Positions 9,452 through 18,849 of a DNA stretch of 48,998 nucleotides are shown here, piece by piece (the stretch's first letter is position 1; every line of letters begins with the position of its first letter). Origin of the DNA: Bacteroidales bacterium (GTDB lineage Bacteria; Bacteroidota; Bacteroidia; Bacteroidales; Muribaculaceae); the NCBI GenBank assembly GCA_029007645.1, contig JAQXIE010000061.1, forward strand, positions 1 to 48,998, in the 5' to 3' direction. The notes under the pieces are model-generated. The model searched no databases. It saw only the letters and a program-made list of their open reading frames with translations, and was not told the origin of the DNA. The position numbers and the translations under genes are program-made.

Positions 9452-9488
9452 ATTGCGCCGGGATTCGGAAATCCCGGCGCAATTTTTA
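9452..9488 (+). terminator. Strong intrinsic terminator after oadA
   Basis: A perfect 14-bp stem (9452-9465 with 9469-9482) has a 3-nt loop and is followed by a T run (TTTTATT). Confidence 0.92.
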
Positions 9489-9515
9489 TTAAAGGACATT
9501 AATTGGCATTTCAAC

Positions 9516-9612
9516 ATAGCTGAGTAGGGACATCGCTTCGCGATGTTTAGCTGTATGTGATATATACGTATTGCAAATCAAACATCGCGAAGTGATGTCC
9601 CTACTCAGCTAT
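9516..9612. repeat. 97-bp inverted repeat, BIME/REP-like double palindrome
   Basis: Two 33-base arms (9516-9548 and 9580-9612) are reverse complements with one mismatch, separated by 31 bases. Each arm contains its own small hairpin, ACATCGC-TTC-GCGATGT in the left arm and the near copy in the right. The layout matches paired, inverted REP units as in BIMEs. No transposase lies alongside. It sits in the 348-bp gap between oadA and the barrel protein; the remaining 9613-9778 shows nothing else recognisable. Confidence 0.85.
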
Positions 9613-9778
9613 ACATCATCGCCACAGCATGTTATGTATCTCTTTGGTATATAATGTATGTCCTTCAAAATCGTGTCTGTACTAAAGCGGCATCATCGAT
9701 GCCAATATGCGATGAATTTTCAGTCTGTATTGCATTCGGGATTTTAGTACGAACTATATTAAAATTAACTTCACACAT

Positions 9779-10372
9779 ATGAAGCAGGTCATATACTGTC
9801 TGGTGGCGATAGTGCTTATGTCGCAGCCGTTGTTTGCGCAGGAAGAAAACGTGGTTGAGAAATGGAATACTCCTTATCCGGTGCAAGCAGTGGAGGGCGA
9901 AGTTTTTGCAGGATTCTCTTTTCCGGCCGACTCCTACCATCACGCCACGGCAAAGGCCAGTATGGAGTTTGGTCTCGCACTGAGGTACAATTTCCCCAAC
10001 AGTCCTTTCGACTTCGGTCTGCAAGTCGCATTCACGACCGTACAACGCGACATTCCCGTCACCGGCCAATACCCGGAAAGCCAGACGAACCGCATATTAT
10101 CCTTGACGGCTACCGGTGCCTACAACTTCCGTCAGGGCCACAAGGTGAATCCGTTTGCCGGAATAGGCATTGGTGTTGGAAGAATGGATGTAGTAGGCGA
10201 CGCGCCATATTGGGTAAAAGGAACCAATATCCTGTTCGTGCCGAAGATTGGCTGCGAGTTCTGGGGGTTCCTACGGGTCTATGCCTCGGCTCATATAATA
10301 AGGAAAGGCTTTAACTCGCTGGATGTAGGGATAGGTTTCGTGATTGGCGGCCGCAAAAAGCGCATGCAGTAA
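9779..10372 (+). CDS. Outer-membrane beta-barrel protein, copy 1
   Basis: 197-aa protein with a signal peptide (about residues 1-21, ending LFAQ). The mature part is rich in alternating aromatic/glycine strands (ALRYNF, FDFGLQVAF, TATGAYNF, FAGIGIGVG, FWGFLRVYASAH) and ends near IGFVIGG. This is typical of small 8-strand OmpX/OmpW-like barrels. The specific function is not recognisable. Copy 2 begins 30 bp downstream and shares long blocks such as EKWNTPYPVQ, FPADSYH, TATGAYNFRQGH, NPFAGIG and VPKIGCEFWG, so the pair is a tandem duplication and probably one operon. Confidence 0.85.
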   Translation: MKQVIYCLVAIVLMSQPLFAQEENVVEKWNTPYPVQAVEGEVFAGFSFPADSYHHATAKASMEFGLALRYNFPNSPFDFGLQVAFTTVQRDIPVTGQYPESQTNRILSLTATGAYNFRQGHKVNPFAGIGIGVGRMDVVGDAPYWVKGTNILFVPKIGCEFWGFLRVYASAHIIRKGFNSLDVGIGFVIGGRKKRMQ

Positions 10373-10402
10373 GCTATCCTGCATTTAATAATATTCTTGC
10401 AT

Positions 10403-10993
10403 ATGAGAAGGATAATTACCGCCATAATGGCTATCGCCATGCTATCAACGATGATGACGGCACAGGAAACCGGCAAACCGGAGAAGTGGAACACGCCCTA
10501 CCCGGTGCAGCGCGTGGAAGGTGAACTATTTGCCGGATTACCGTTTCCGGCAGACTCCTACCATGGCGCCACAGCCAAACCCGGACTTCAGTTGGGTGCG
10601 GCTATAAGATACAATTTCAAAGGTACGCCATTCGATGTGGGCCTACAATTCGATTATACCATTGTGAATCATGGCAATATACAAAGTGAAAACTGTTATG
10701 GCGGACAGACCAACACATTGCTGTCGTTGACAGCTACGGGTGCCTACAATTTCCGTCAGGGTCATAACGTGAATCCTTTTGCCGGCATTGGAATGGGATT
10801 TGCACGTATGCATGTGGATCAAGGATATCCTTATCCTGTCAATGGATATAATTTTTTGTTAGTACCGAAGATTGGTTGTGAGTTCTGGGGATTATTCCGC
10901 GTTTATGCCTCGGCGCATGTGATACGAAAAGGTTTCAACTCGCTGGAAATAGGAATCGGAGTGGTATTAGGCGGGCGTCCAAAACGGAAGTGA
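10403..10993 (+). CDS. Outer-membrane beta-barrel protein, copy 2
   Basis: 196-aa paralogue of the preceding gene. The start is taken as ATG 10403 (MRRIITAIMAIAM), which gives a clean signal peptide ending MTAQ; an in-frame TTG at 10397 is less likely. The same strand pattern and conserved blocks are present (EKWNTPYPVQRVEGELFAG, VGLQFDYT, RQGHNVNPFAGIG, PKIGCEFWG). Differences concentrate in segments between predicted strands, as expected for surface loops. The partner or ligand is unknown. It is followed by the independent rpmE2 promoter at 11005. Confidence 0.85.
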   Translation: MRRIITAIMAIAMLSTMMTAQETGKPEKWNTPYPVQRVEGELFAGLPFPADSYHGATAKPGLQLGAAIRYNFKGTPFDVGLQFDYTIVNHGNIQSENCYGGQTNTLLSLTATGAYNFRQGHNVNPFAGIGMGFARMHVDQGYPYPVNGYNFLLVPKIGCEFWGLFRVYASAHVIRKGFNSLEIGIGVVLGGRPKRK

Positions 10994-11004
10994 TTTAGCG
11001 AAAT

Positions 11005-11035
11005 TTTGTCAAGTCGCGGAATTTTTGTAATTTTG
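11005..11035 (+). promoter_or_regulatory. Promoter for rpmE2
   Basis: TTTG (11005-11008), 19 bases, then TAATTTTG (11028-11035) is a full match to the Bacteroidota consensus. The predicted start near 11041 leaves a leader of about 58 nt. Confidence 0.8.
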
Positions 11036-11098
11036 TGGGCCAATTAGTGGGATCGCGACCTGCTAAACTTAATTGTAATTATAAACTGCAGTATTAAA

Positions 11099-11353
11099 AT
11101 GAAAAAAGATCTTCATCCCAAGGAGTACCGCGAAGTGTGCTTCAAGGATATGTCGAACGATGAAACATTCATCACCCGTTCCACAGTCGCATCGCGCGAG
11201 ACAATTGAGATAGACGGCAAAGAGTATCCGCTGGTAAAGCTCGAGATCACCAGTAGCTCGCACCCCTTCTTCACCGGTAAGCAGAAGCTGGTCGACACCG
11301 CCGGCCGCGTGGACAAGTTCCGCAGCCGCTACGGAAACCGCTCGAAGAAATAA
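11099..11353 (+). CDS. rpmE2: 50S ribosomal protein bL31 type B
   Basis: 84-aa ribosomal protein of the large subunit, at the central protuberance and bridging the subunits. The sequence begins [17 protein letters not shown] and contains [22 protein letters not shown], the diagnostic L31 signature. It lacks the zinc-binding CxxC pairs of type A L31 and so belongs to the zinc-independent type B. Bacteroidota commonly use type B as their main L31. It has its own promoter and terminator and is probably monocistronic. Confidence 0.96.
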   Translation: MKKDLHPKEYREVCFKDMSNDETFITRSTVASRETIEIDGKEYPLVKLEITSSSHPFFTGKQKLVDTAGRVDKFRSRYGNRSKK

Positions 11354-11377
11354 TCCGTCAGAGAGACAGAAATTCCC

Positions 11378-11411
11378 GCGGACATCGTCATTGGCGATGT
11401 CCGCCTTTTTT
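11378..11411 (+). terminator. Intrinsic terminator after rpmE2
   Basis: GCGGACATCG (11378-11387) pairs perfectly with CGATGTCCGC (11395-11404) across a 7-nt loop and is followed by CTTTTTT. Confidence 0.92.
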
Positions 11412-11425
11412 GGGCTCGACAGCTT

Positions 11426-11457
11426 TTTGCTCATGTCGTAAAATTTCTGTAATTTTG
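11426..11457 (+). promoter_or_regulatory. Promoter for def-ettA
   Basis: TTTG (11426-11429), 20 bases, then TAATTTTG (11450-11457). The predicted start is near 11463, about 13 nt before the def ATG at 11476. Confidence 0.8.
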
Positions 11458-11475
11458 TACTTTAAAATCACGCAA

Positions 11476-12030
11476 ATGATTCAGCCAATATACCTGTACG
11501 GTCATCCTGTACTAAGACAAGAAGCAGAAGATATCACCCCGGACTATCCGGAACTGCAGAAACTTATCGCCGACATGTTCGAGACCATGTACAATTCAGA
11601 CGGAATCGGACTGGCCGCCCCTCAGATAGGCAAATCGATAGCCGTCTTCGTGATCGACGGCACACCGCTGGCCGAAGATTTCCCCGAATGTAAGGATTCC
11701 AAGATGGTCTTCATCAATCCGCAGCTCGATATTATCGAGGACATGGATCCCGTGAGCCGTCCCGAAGGTTGCCTCTCACTCCCCGGCCTGTCGGAAAACG
11801 TGAAACGCGTGGAACATGTGCGCCTGGAATGGGTCGACGCGAATTTCCAGCCCCACGTGCAGGAATTCAGCGGATTCCTGTCACGCATCATCCAACATGA
11901 GTACGACCATCTGCTCGGCGAGGTCTTCACCGATCATATCGCCCCGATCCGCAAGCAGATGATCCGCAACAAGCTCCACAATATGGAACGCGGCAAGGCA
12001 AAATGCGCTTACCGCACCGTATCCAAATAA
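11476..12030 (+). CDS. def: Peptide deformylase
   Basis: 184-aa metalloenzyme that removes the formyl group from the N-terminal Met of nascent proteins. All three motifs are present: GIGLAAPQIG (from residue 43), EGCLSLPG with metal ligand C99, and HEYDH (141-145) with H141 and H145 as ligands and the catalytic Glu between them. The ATG at 11476 is chosen because it gives the usual MIQPIYLYGHPVLR start. An in-frame TTG at 11410 would add 22 unconserved residues and would lie upstream of the promoter. ettA follows after 44 bp and is likely co-transcribed. Confidence 0.96.
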   Translation: MIQPIYLYGHPVLRQEAEDITPDYPELQKLIADMFETMYNSDGIGLAAPQIGKSIAVFVIDGTPLAEDFPECKDSKMVFINPQLDIIEDMDPVSRPEGCLSLPGLSENVKRVEHVRLEWVDANFQPHVQEFSGFLSRIIQHEYDHLLGEVFTDHIAPIRKQMIRNKLHNMERGKAKCAYRTVSK

Positions 12031-12074
12031 CTTCCAACAACCGCCGGCTGATTGACCGGACCAATGTCATTGAT

Positions 12075-13760
<1,686 letters not shown>

Positions 13761-13807
13761 ACAGACACTATATACTATAAACAACAAATATACAACATTA
13801 CCCTTTC

Positions 13808-15502
13808 ATGGATTGGCTTATCAAACTACTTGAACCCGGCAACACGGCCCTTGCGAGCACCATCCTGCTCTATTCGGTCGTGATATTCGTCGGCATCTGG
13901 CTCGGAAAGATCAAGATGTTCGGCGTTTCGCTGGGTGTGACTTTTGTACTTTTCGTAGGCCTGCTGCTCGGCCATATCGGCTACCGCGTCGATGACAACG
14001 TGCTGCATTTCCTGCGGGAGTTCGGACTTATCCTGTTCATTTTTTCGATCGGTATGCAGGTCGGCCCCGGTTTCTTCTCATCGTTCAAGGAGGGAGGCAT
14101 CCAGATGAACGCCCTGGCGCTGTTGGGCATCACGCTGAATGTCGTCATCATGCTGGGCATCTATTTCATCCAGGGCGGCTCCGAGGGGAGCACCTCTATC
14201 TCCCAGCTGGTCGGCATCATGAGCGGTGCCGTCACCAACACTCCGGGGCTCGGTGCCGCACAGCAGACGTTCCAGCAGATTGTGCCCGACGGCAACGCCG
14301 TGAGTCAGGAAATGTCGATGGGTTACGCCGCCGCATATCCCCTTGGTGTTATCGGCATCATCCTGACAATGCTGCTGCTCAAGGCCTTCTTCCACATCAA
14401 TCTTGAGAAGGAAACCGCAGCCATCGACGCCGAATCCAATTCCGACGAACTTACCCCCGCCATGGTCACCTTCAAGGTGACCAACGAACTGGTTTCGGGC
14501 CTGACAATGTTCAAGCTTCACAACCTGATTTCGGCCGACTATGTGATGTCGCGTATCGAGAAACCGGACGGAACCATAATCATCCCCACGTCGAAGACCG
14601 AAATCCACCTTGGCGACGTATGTCTGGTGGTATGCAAGAAGCAGGATTCGGAGATCTTCAACCGCTTCCTGGGTCCGGAGATCGAGAAGAAATGGGAAAT
14701 GGACCGCGGTCCGGTAGTTTCGCGCCGCATTCTGGTGACACGCACCGAATACAACGGCACCAAGCTCGGATCGCTTCACCTGCACGACGCCTATCAGCTG
14801 AACGTGACACGCGTGAACCGTGCGGGCATCGACCTGATGGCCACTCCCGGACTCACACTGCAGATGGGCGACCGAGTGACGGTAGTGGGCAAGCTCGACG
14901 ACATCCACCATCTTGCCGAGAAACTCGGCAACTCGATGAAACGCCTCAACGAGCCTAACCTCATCACGATGTTCATCGGCATTTTCCTCGGAATCCTGGT
15001 GGGAAGCATACCTTTGCAGTTCCCCGGCATGACGGTGCCCATGAAGCTTGGACTCGCAGGAGGTCCTCTGATCGTGGCTATCCTGCTAAGCGCCTACGGA
15101 CATAAGATACATCTGGTTACCTACACCAATTCGTCGGCCAATCTGCTGCTGCGCGAACTGGGTATCTGCCTCTTCCTCGCATCGGTAGGCATTGCTGCCG
15201 GCAAGGACTTCGCCGCCACCGTCTTCACGCCTCAGGGCGCCGTTTGGGTTGCATACGGTTTTGCGATTACAATGATTCCCCAGCTTGTGATGGCTATAAT
15301 TGGCCGCGCACGCTACAAGATGAATTATTATCAGATCTGCGGTCTGCTCAGCGGCAGCTACACCGATCCCCCGGCTCTGGCTTACGCCAACAAGGTAGCA
15401 AACAACGACGCTCCCGCCGTGGCTTATTCCACGGTCTACCCGCTGACGATGTTCATGCGTGTGATCGCCGCCCAGCTTGTCATCCTGTTCTTTATAGCCT
15501 GA
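13808..15502 (+). CDS. AspT/YidE-type antiporter with TrkA_C domains
   Basis: 564-aa inner-membrane protein of the AAE (aspartate:alanine exchanger) family. An N-terminal block of about five TM helices (residues 1-200) contains the GxMSGAVTNTPGLGAA repeat motif. A cytoplasmic region (about 210-375) has two TrkA_C/RCK_C-like domains (TIIIPTSKTEIHLGDVCLVV and GLTLQMGDRVTVVG). A second TM block (380-564) carries the paired motif GLLSGSYTDPPALAYA. The duplicated NTPGL/DPPAL motifs are typical of YidE/YbjL proteins. The substrate cannot be told from sequence. Its transcript probably ends at a hairpin inside the converging ruvX gene (15558-15595). Confidence 0.92.
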   Translation: MDWLIKLLEPGNTALASTILLYSVVIFVGIWLGKIKMFGVSLGVTFVLFVGLLLGHIGYRVDDNVLHFLREFGLILFIFSIGMQVGPGFFSSFKEGGIQMNALALLGITLNVVIMLGIYFIQGGSEGSTSISQLVGIMSGAVTNTPGLGAAQQTFQQIVPDGNAVSQEMSMGYAAAYPLGVIGIILTMLLLKAFFHINLEKETAAIDAESNSDELTPAMVTFKVTNELVSGLTMFKLHNLISADYVMSRIEKPDGTIIIPTSKTEIHLGDVCLVVCKKQDSEIFNRFLGPEIEKKWEMDRGPVVSRRILVTRTEYNGTKLGSLHLHDAYQLNVTRVNRAGIDLMATPGLTLQMGDRVTVVGKLDDIHHLAEKLGNSMKRLNEPNLITMFIGIFLGILVGSIPLQFPGMTVPMKLGLAGGPLIVAILLSAYGHKIHLVTYTNSSANLLLRELGICLFLASVGIAAGKDFAATVFTPQGAVWVAYGFAITMIPQLVMAIIGRARYKMNYYQICGLLSGSYTDPPALAYANKVANNDAPAVAYSTVYPLTMFMRVIAAQLVILFFIA

Positions 15503-15524
15503 CGTAAATCTTAAGGAACAAGCT

Positions 15525-15938
15525 CTAAGGCCGGCTTTCGAGCCAGCTTGTAAGTATAAGGACTGCCGACATCTCGTCGGCCAGTCCTTTTTTTTGGCGG
15601 TCGCTCTTCTTGAACCCGGCTGTCAGCATGTCGCGGTGTGCCTGCACTGACGTGAAGCGTTCATCCCACATCTGCACGGGTATATCCGGCATCAGATTGT
15701 GCAGCCGGTTCAGAAACGGGCGGATATAACGCATAGATTCCGATTCCTCGCCGCGCACAGTCCTGGGTTCGCCGACCAGTATCAGTTCGACATCCTCTCG
15801 GGCCACATAATCGGTCAGGAACTTCTCAAGGTCGCACGTGCGCACGGTCGGCAGCCCGTTGGCCGAAATCTTCAATATGTCGGTCACCGCCACTCCGCAG
15901 CGGCGTCGTCCATAGTCAATTGCCAGTACCCTTCCCAT
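15525..15938 (-). CDS. ruvX: Pre-16S rRNA nuclease / Holliday junction resolvase-like YqgF
   Basis: 137-aa RNase H-fold protein, the usual family length. Conserved acidic and signature segments are LAIDYGRRRCGVAVTD (catalytic D8), ILVGEPRTVRGEES, MWDERFTSVQA and LADEMSAVLIL. In E. coli the family matures the 5' end of 16S rRNA; a resolvase role was proposed earlier. It is convergent to the antiporter gene. Its 3' coding segment encodes KKGLADEMSAVLIL in DNA that also forms a plus-strand terminator. Confidence 0.94.
   Translation of the reverse strand: MGRVLAIDYGRRRCGVAVTDILKISANGLPTVRTCDLEKFLTDYVAREDVELILVGEPRTVRGEESESMRYIRPFLNRLHNLMPDIPVQMWDERFTSVQAHRDMLTAGFKKSDRQKKGLADEMSAVLILTSWLESRP
15558..15595 (+). 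terminator. Intrinsic terminator for the antiporter gene, inside ruvX
   Basis: AAGGACTG (15558-) pairs with CAGTCCTT, with an inner CGAC/GTCG pairing, followed by a run of T. Read on the plus strand it is a good terminator 55 bp past the antiporter stop. It lies wholly within ruvX coding sequence. Confidence 0.82.
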
Positions 15939-15979
15939 AGATGCATTTGTTTCAATTTAGAGCTTGTTGCTTTTAAACG

Positions 15980-16009
15980 CAAATTTACGAAAAAATAAGG
16001 CGCCACAAA
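15980..16009 (-). promoter_or_regulatory. Probable promoter for ruvX
   Basis: Minus-strand TTTG (16009-16006), 18 bases, then TAAATTTG (15987-15980). The spacer is one base short of the usual range. The -33 element lies in the loop of the upstream rubrerythrin terminator. Confidence 0.55.
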
Positions 16010-16022
16010 AGTGACGCCTTAC
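15991..16022 (-). terminator. Intrinsic terminator after rubrerythrin
   Basis: On the minus strand AAGGCGTCAC pairs with GTGGCGCCTT around a TTTT loop, followed by ATTTTTT. Confidence 0.85.
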
Positions 16023-16041
16023 ATATTCCGAATTCGGCTGA

Positions 16042-16599
16042 TTATTTCTTGTTGCCGAAGTAGCGTTCGTAGAGACCTTTGAATCCGCATCCGTGACGAG
16101 CCTCGTCCTTGGCCATCTCATGCACGGTGTCATGGATAGCGTCGTGACCTGCCTCCTTGGCATTCTTGGCGATGCGCATCTTGTCGGCGTTGGCACCGGC
16201 CTCGGCCATCATACGTTTGTGAAGATTGGTCTTCGTATCCCAAACCACATCACCGAGGAGCTCGGCAAACTTGGCGGCATGCTCGGCCTCTTCCCAAGCG
16301 TAACGCTTGAAAGCCTCGGCGATCTCGGGATAACCCTCGCGATCAGCCTGACGGGACATGGCCAGATACATTCCGACCTCTGTGCATTCGCCATGGAAGT
16401 GGGTATTGAGGTCCTTGATCATCTCCTCGTCGCTGCCCTTGGCAACGCCCAGTGTATGTTCGGTGACAAACTGAACAGCCTCATCCTCGTTCAGTTCATT
16501 AAATTTGCTGCGAGGTGCGCCGCACTGCGGGCACTTTTCGGGTGCTTCTTCACCCTCTGCGATGTAGCCGCAGACGGTGCAAATCCATTTCTTTGCCAT
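16042..16599 (-). CDS. rbr: Rubrerythrin, N-terminal rubredoxin (reverse) type
   Basis: 185-aa non-haem iron protein that reduces hydrogen peroxide in anaerobes. The rubredoxin domain comes first, with CxxC pairs C7/C10 and C23/C26 (WICTVCGY and EKCPQCGAP). The ferritin-like diiron domain follows, with [25 protein letters not shown] and [12 protein letters not shown] supplying Glu and ExxH ligands. In classical rubrerythrin the rubredoxin domain is C-terminal; this order matches the reverse rubrerythrins known from clostridia, which accept electrons from NADH:rubredoxin oxidoreductases. It is monocistronic with a clear promoter and terminator. Confidence 0.94.
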   Translation of the reverse strand: MAKKWICTVCGYIAEGEEAPEKCPQCGAPRSKFNELNEDEAVQFVTEHTLGVAKGSDEEMIKDLNTHFHGECTEVGMYLAMSRQADREGYPEIAEAFKRYAWEEAEHAAKFAELLGDVVWDTKTNLHKRMMAEAGANADKMRIAKNAKEAGHDAIHDTVHEMAKDEARHGCGFKGLYERYFGNKK

Positions 16600-16674
16600 T
16601 TCTATCGATATTAATTTAAATTTTTGTCTGATTTTGGATCTTCTTTCGAAGTGTCCGGGTCGGACTTTTCATTG

Positions 16675-16706
16675 CAAATATACACACTTATGAATACTTC
16701 TCCAAA
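16675..16706 (-). promoter_or_regulatory. Promoter for rubrerythrin
   Basis: Minus-strand TTTG (16706-16703), 20 bases, then TATATTTG (16682-16675). The predicted start near 16669 gives a 70-nt leader. It is divergent to, and only 9 bases from, the tilS -7 box. Confidence 0.78.
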
Positions 16707-16715
16707 TTTATTTGC

Positions 16716-16723
16716 TAAATTTG
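16716..16723 (+). promoter_or_regulatory. -7 promoter box of tilS
   Basis: TAAATTTG ends exactly 4 bases before the tilS ATG (16728). An in-frame TAA overlaps the box, so no earlier start is possible. A leaderless transcript is the simplest reading. Confidence 0.6.
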
Positions 16724-16727
16724 CACT

Positions 16728-17672
16728 ATGAATCCACTTAGAATCATAGGCAAAGTCGAGCAACAGACCCGAGCTATTCTGTATAACAAACAACTGAGCC
16801 GGATAGTTCTCGGGCTCAGTGGCGGTGCCGACTCGGTGGCATTGTTACGGATTCTGTTGAGACAGGGCTTTACCGTATTTCCGGTACATTGCAATTTTCA
16901 TCTGCGGGGTGCGGAGGCCGACCGCGACACGCGCTTCTGTCAGGACTTGTGCAATTCGCTGGGAATTGGTCTGGACATCGTGCACTTCGATGTTCCCGCA
17001 TACGAATCGGAGCATGGGGTCAACGCGGAGATTGCATGCCGCGAGCTGCGTTACGCCTATTTCCGCGAAGCAGTGGTACGCAACGATGCCCAGCGCATCG
17101 CTGTGGCTCATCATGCCGACGACAACATCGAGACTATGCTGCTCAATCTGTTCCGCGGCTCGGGCATTTCCGGCCTACGCGGCATGCTCCCCGATGCCAA
17201 CGATATAATCCGGCCTCTGCTCACGACGACACGGGCCGAGATCCTGGAATATCTCGAGGCCATCGGACAGGATTACATTGTGGATTCATCCAATCTTTGC
17301 AGCGATTACCGACGCAACTATATCCGCAACGAGCTGCTGCCGGCCATCGAGAGCCGATGGGCCGGAGCCCGCAAGGCTATCACAAACACCATCGGCAATC
17401 TGCAGGCCGACGAACGGGCCTTAAAAGCGATTGAGCTGAACTATCTGGACCTTGAAGATCCTCAATTCCTTCCTTACGATAAGATTCGCGAGGCTCCGGA
17501 TGCTCAATGGGTGTTGCATCGCTGGCTGTCGCGCTTCGGCTGCCGTGCCAATGTTGCGCGCGAAATCGCAGCTATGATGCGCGTTTCCCGTCCAGCGGCA
17601 GGCAAAAAATGGAAAGCCTTCCCGGGTACCGTCACCGCTACCCGAAAAGGCCTCGAATATTCTTTATTATAG
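16728..17672 (+). CDS. tilS: tRNA(Ile)-lysidine synthetase, short form
   Basis: 314-aa N-type ATP-pyrophosphatase that adds lysine to C34 of the CAU-anticodon tRNA-Ile so that it reads AUA. The PP-loop SGGADS is at residues 31-36. Further family signatures are HCNFHLRGAEADRD, AHHADDNIETMLLNLFRGSGISGLRGM and RNYIRNELLP. The protein ends just after the middle domain (GKKWKAFPGTVTATRKGLEYSLL). Most Bacteroidota TilS proteins are about 430 aa with an extra C-terminal tRNA-binding domain, absent here. The short Aquifex-type enzyme is similar in length, so it may be functional. No frameshifted remainder is visible before the convergent gene at 17684. Confidence 0.93.
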   Translation: MNPLRIIGKVEQQTRAILYNKQLSRIVLGLSGGADSVALLRILLRQGFTVFPVHCNFHLRGAEADRDTRFCQDLCNSLGIGLDIVHFDVPAYESEHGVNAEIACRELRYAYFREAVVRNDAQRIAVAHHADDNIETMLLNLFRGSGISGLRGMLPDANDIIRPLLTTTRAEILEYLEAIGQDYIVDSSNLCSDYRRNYIRNELLPAIESRWAGARKAITNTIGNLQADERALKAIELNYLDLEDPQFLPYDKIREAPDAQWVLHRWLSRFGCRANVAREIAAMMRVSRPAAGKKWKAFPGTVTATRKGLEYSLL

Positions 17673-17683
17673 CGTTCGCTCAG

Positions 17684-18481
17684 TTACCAGCGGAATCCGA
17701 GGGTAATGCGGAACGAAGGATGCGTGTACTTGATTTTGGTACCGCCACCTTTGTAACTGATACCTTCATCGCCGTATTCATAATCTTCCTCGTCGGTCGA
17801 CATCAGAGTCTTATATTTGGCTGATCCCCAGCGACCCTCTACGCCGAGCGTAATAAACTTCCACTGGAAGTTCAAACCATAGTCGACAGCGGGGACAAAA
17901 GCCCAGCTTGCCTGCATATCTCCATACATATCTTTGTAAAGCAGTACGGAAGCCGAAGGATTGAAGTGGCAATAAAGGTTTGCACGCAGGAAACGCAGTG
18001 CGTTGTCGGAACTCGAGAACGGAGCCACAACGATTGCCGGACCTACACCCACACCGATGTGCAGCTGATGGGAGCCGAGATCGAACTCGCCCTCCTCGTC
18101 ATCATAGACGTCATCCAGATAGTCATCGACGTCGTCCCAATAGTCTCCAAAAGACGAGCCGCCCTTAGACTTATATTCCGGAAGATCCTTGTAGTTTACA
18201 TAGCTGATGTCGAACCAGCGGGCGTCTACACCGACCTTGATGCGGTTACCGGCCCAACCCTCGCCCTTCGGCCACAGATACTGAGTACCGACGCTCATGG
18301 AGATGCCAAAACTGCTGTTGTACTGGATTTTGGGAAGCCAAGCTTCATCACACTTAAGACTTTGATGCGTAACGAAGCCAAGCGTGATTCCTTTATTTTT
18401 CTTCCAGATGTCGGTGTGCTGTGCCATTGCAGCAGGCGCAAGGGCTCCAAGCAGAATTGCGCAAGTAATTAATTTCCTCAT
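17684..18481 (-). CDS. Outer-membrane beta-barrel protein with acidic loop
   Basis: 265-aa protein with a signal peptide (residues 1-20, APAAMAQ). Amphipathic strands (GVDARWFDISYVNY, LHIGVGVGPAIVV, LRANLYCHFNP, VDYGLNFQWKFITLGVEGRWG) follow, ending in an aromatic terminal strand (SFRITLGFRW) as barrel-assembly substrates do. A very acidic stretch around residues 122-142 (WDDVDDYLDDVYDDEEGEFD) and a second acidic patch near 230 probably form loops that could bind divalent cations. The function is unknown. It is convergent with tilS with only 11 bp between stops and has its own promoter. Confidence 0.85.
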   Translation of the reverse strand: MRKLITCAILLGALAPAAMAQHTDIWKKNKGITLGFVTHQSLKCDEAWLPKIQYNSSFGISMSVGTQYLWPKGEGWAGNRIKVGVDARWFDISYVNYKDLPEYKSKGGSSFGDYWDDVDDYLDDVYDDEEGEFDLGSHQLHIGVGVGPAIVVAPFSSSDNALRFLRANLYCHFNPSASVLLYKDMYGDMQASWAFVPAVDYGLNFQWKFITLGVEGRWGSAKYKTLMSTDEEDYEYGDEGISYKGGGTKIKYTHPSFRITLGFRW

Positions 18482-18553
18482 ACGTTGTTATTTAATGTTC
18501 TAAGTGAATGACAGAATCCGGCTTGCAGTAATCGGACCCGGTTTCTCACTGCG

Positions 18554-18584
18554 CAAAATTACTAATTATTTGCAGAAATTCAAA
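18554..18584 (-). promoter_or_regulatory. Promoter for the acidic-loop barrel gene
   Basis: Minus-strand TTTG (18584-18581), 19 bases, then TAATTTTG (18561-18554). The predicted leader is about 67 nt to the ATG at 18481. Confidence 0.78.
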
Positions 18585-18622
18585 TTTTTTAACAATTCAA
18601 AAAAGCACACGCCTCCATGGCA

Positions 18623-18650
18623 CAAAAAAAGCCCGGCACATTGCCGAGCT
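18623..18650 (-). terminator. Intrinsic terminator after tRNA-His
   Basis: On the minus strand GCTCGGCA pairs with TGCCGGGC (one G-T pair) around ATG and is followed by seven T. Confidence 0.88.
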
Positions 18651-18653
18651 TGA

Positions 18654-18731
<78 letters not shown>

Positions 18732-18764
18732 ATTCAGCATCAGGGTTTCCCTCTTTTGCGATTG

Positions 18765-18796
18765 CAAAATTACAATATTTTTTTCGATCTACCAAA
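18765..18796 (-). promoter_or_regulatory. Promoter for tRNA-His
   Basis: Minus-strand TTTG (18796-18793), 20 bases, then TAATTTTG (18772-18765), about 34 bases upstream of the mature tRNA. Apart from this, the tRNA, its terminator and the barrel promoter, 18482-18849 shows nothing else. Confidence 0.75.
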
Positions 18797-18849
18797 TCCG
18801 GAACGGAATTTTGTTAAAATTTATATCTATTCGGTTGATGCTATGACAT

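Noticed and set aside
11410-11475. N-terminal extension of peptide deformylase from an in-frame TTG
   Set aside because: It would begin upstream of the promoter boxes, and the added residues match nothing in the family.
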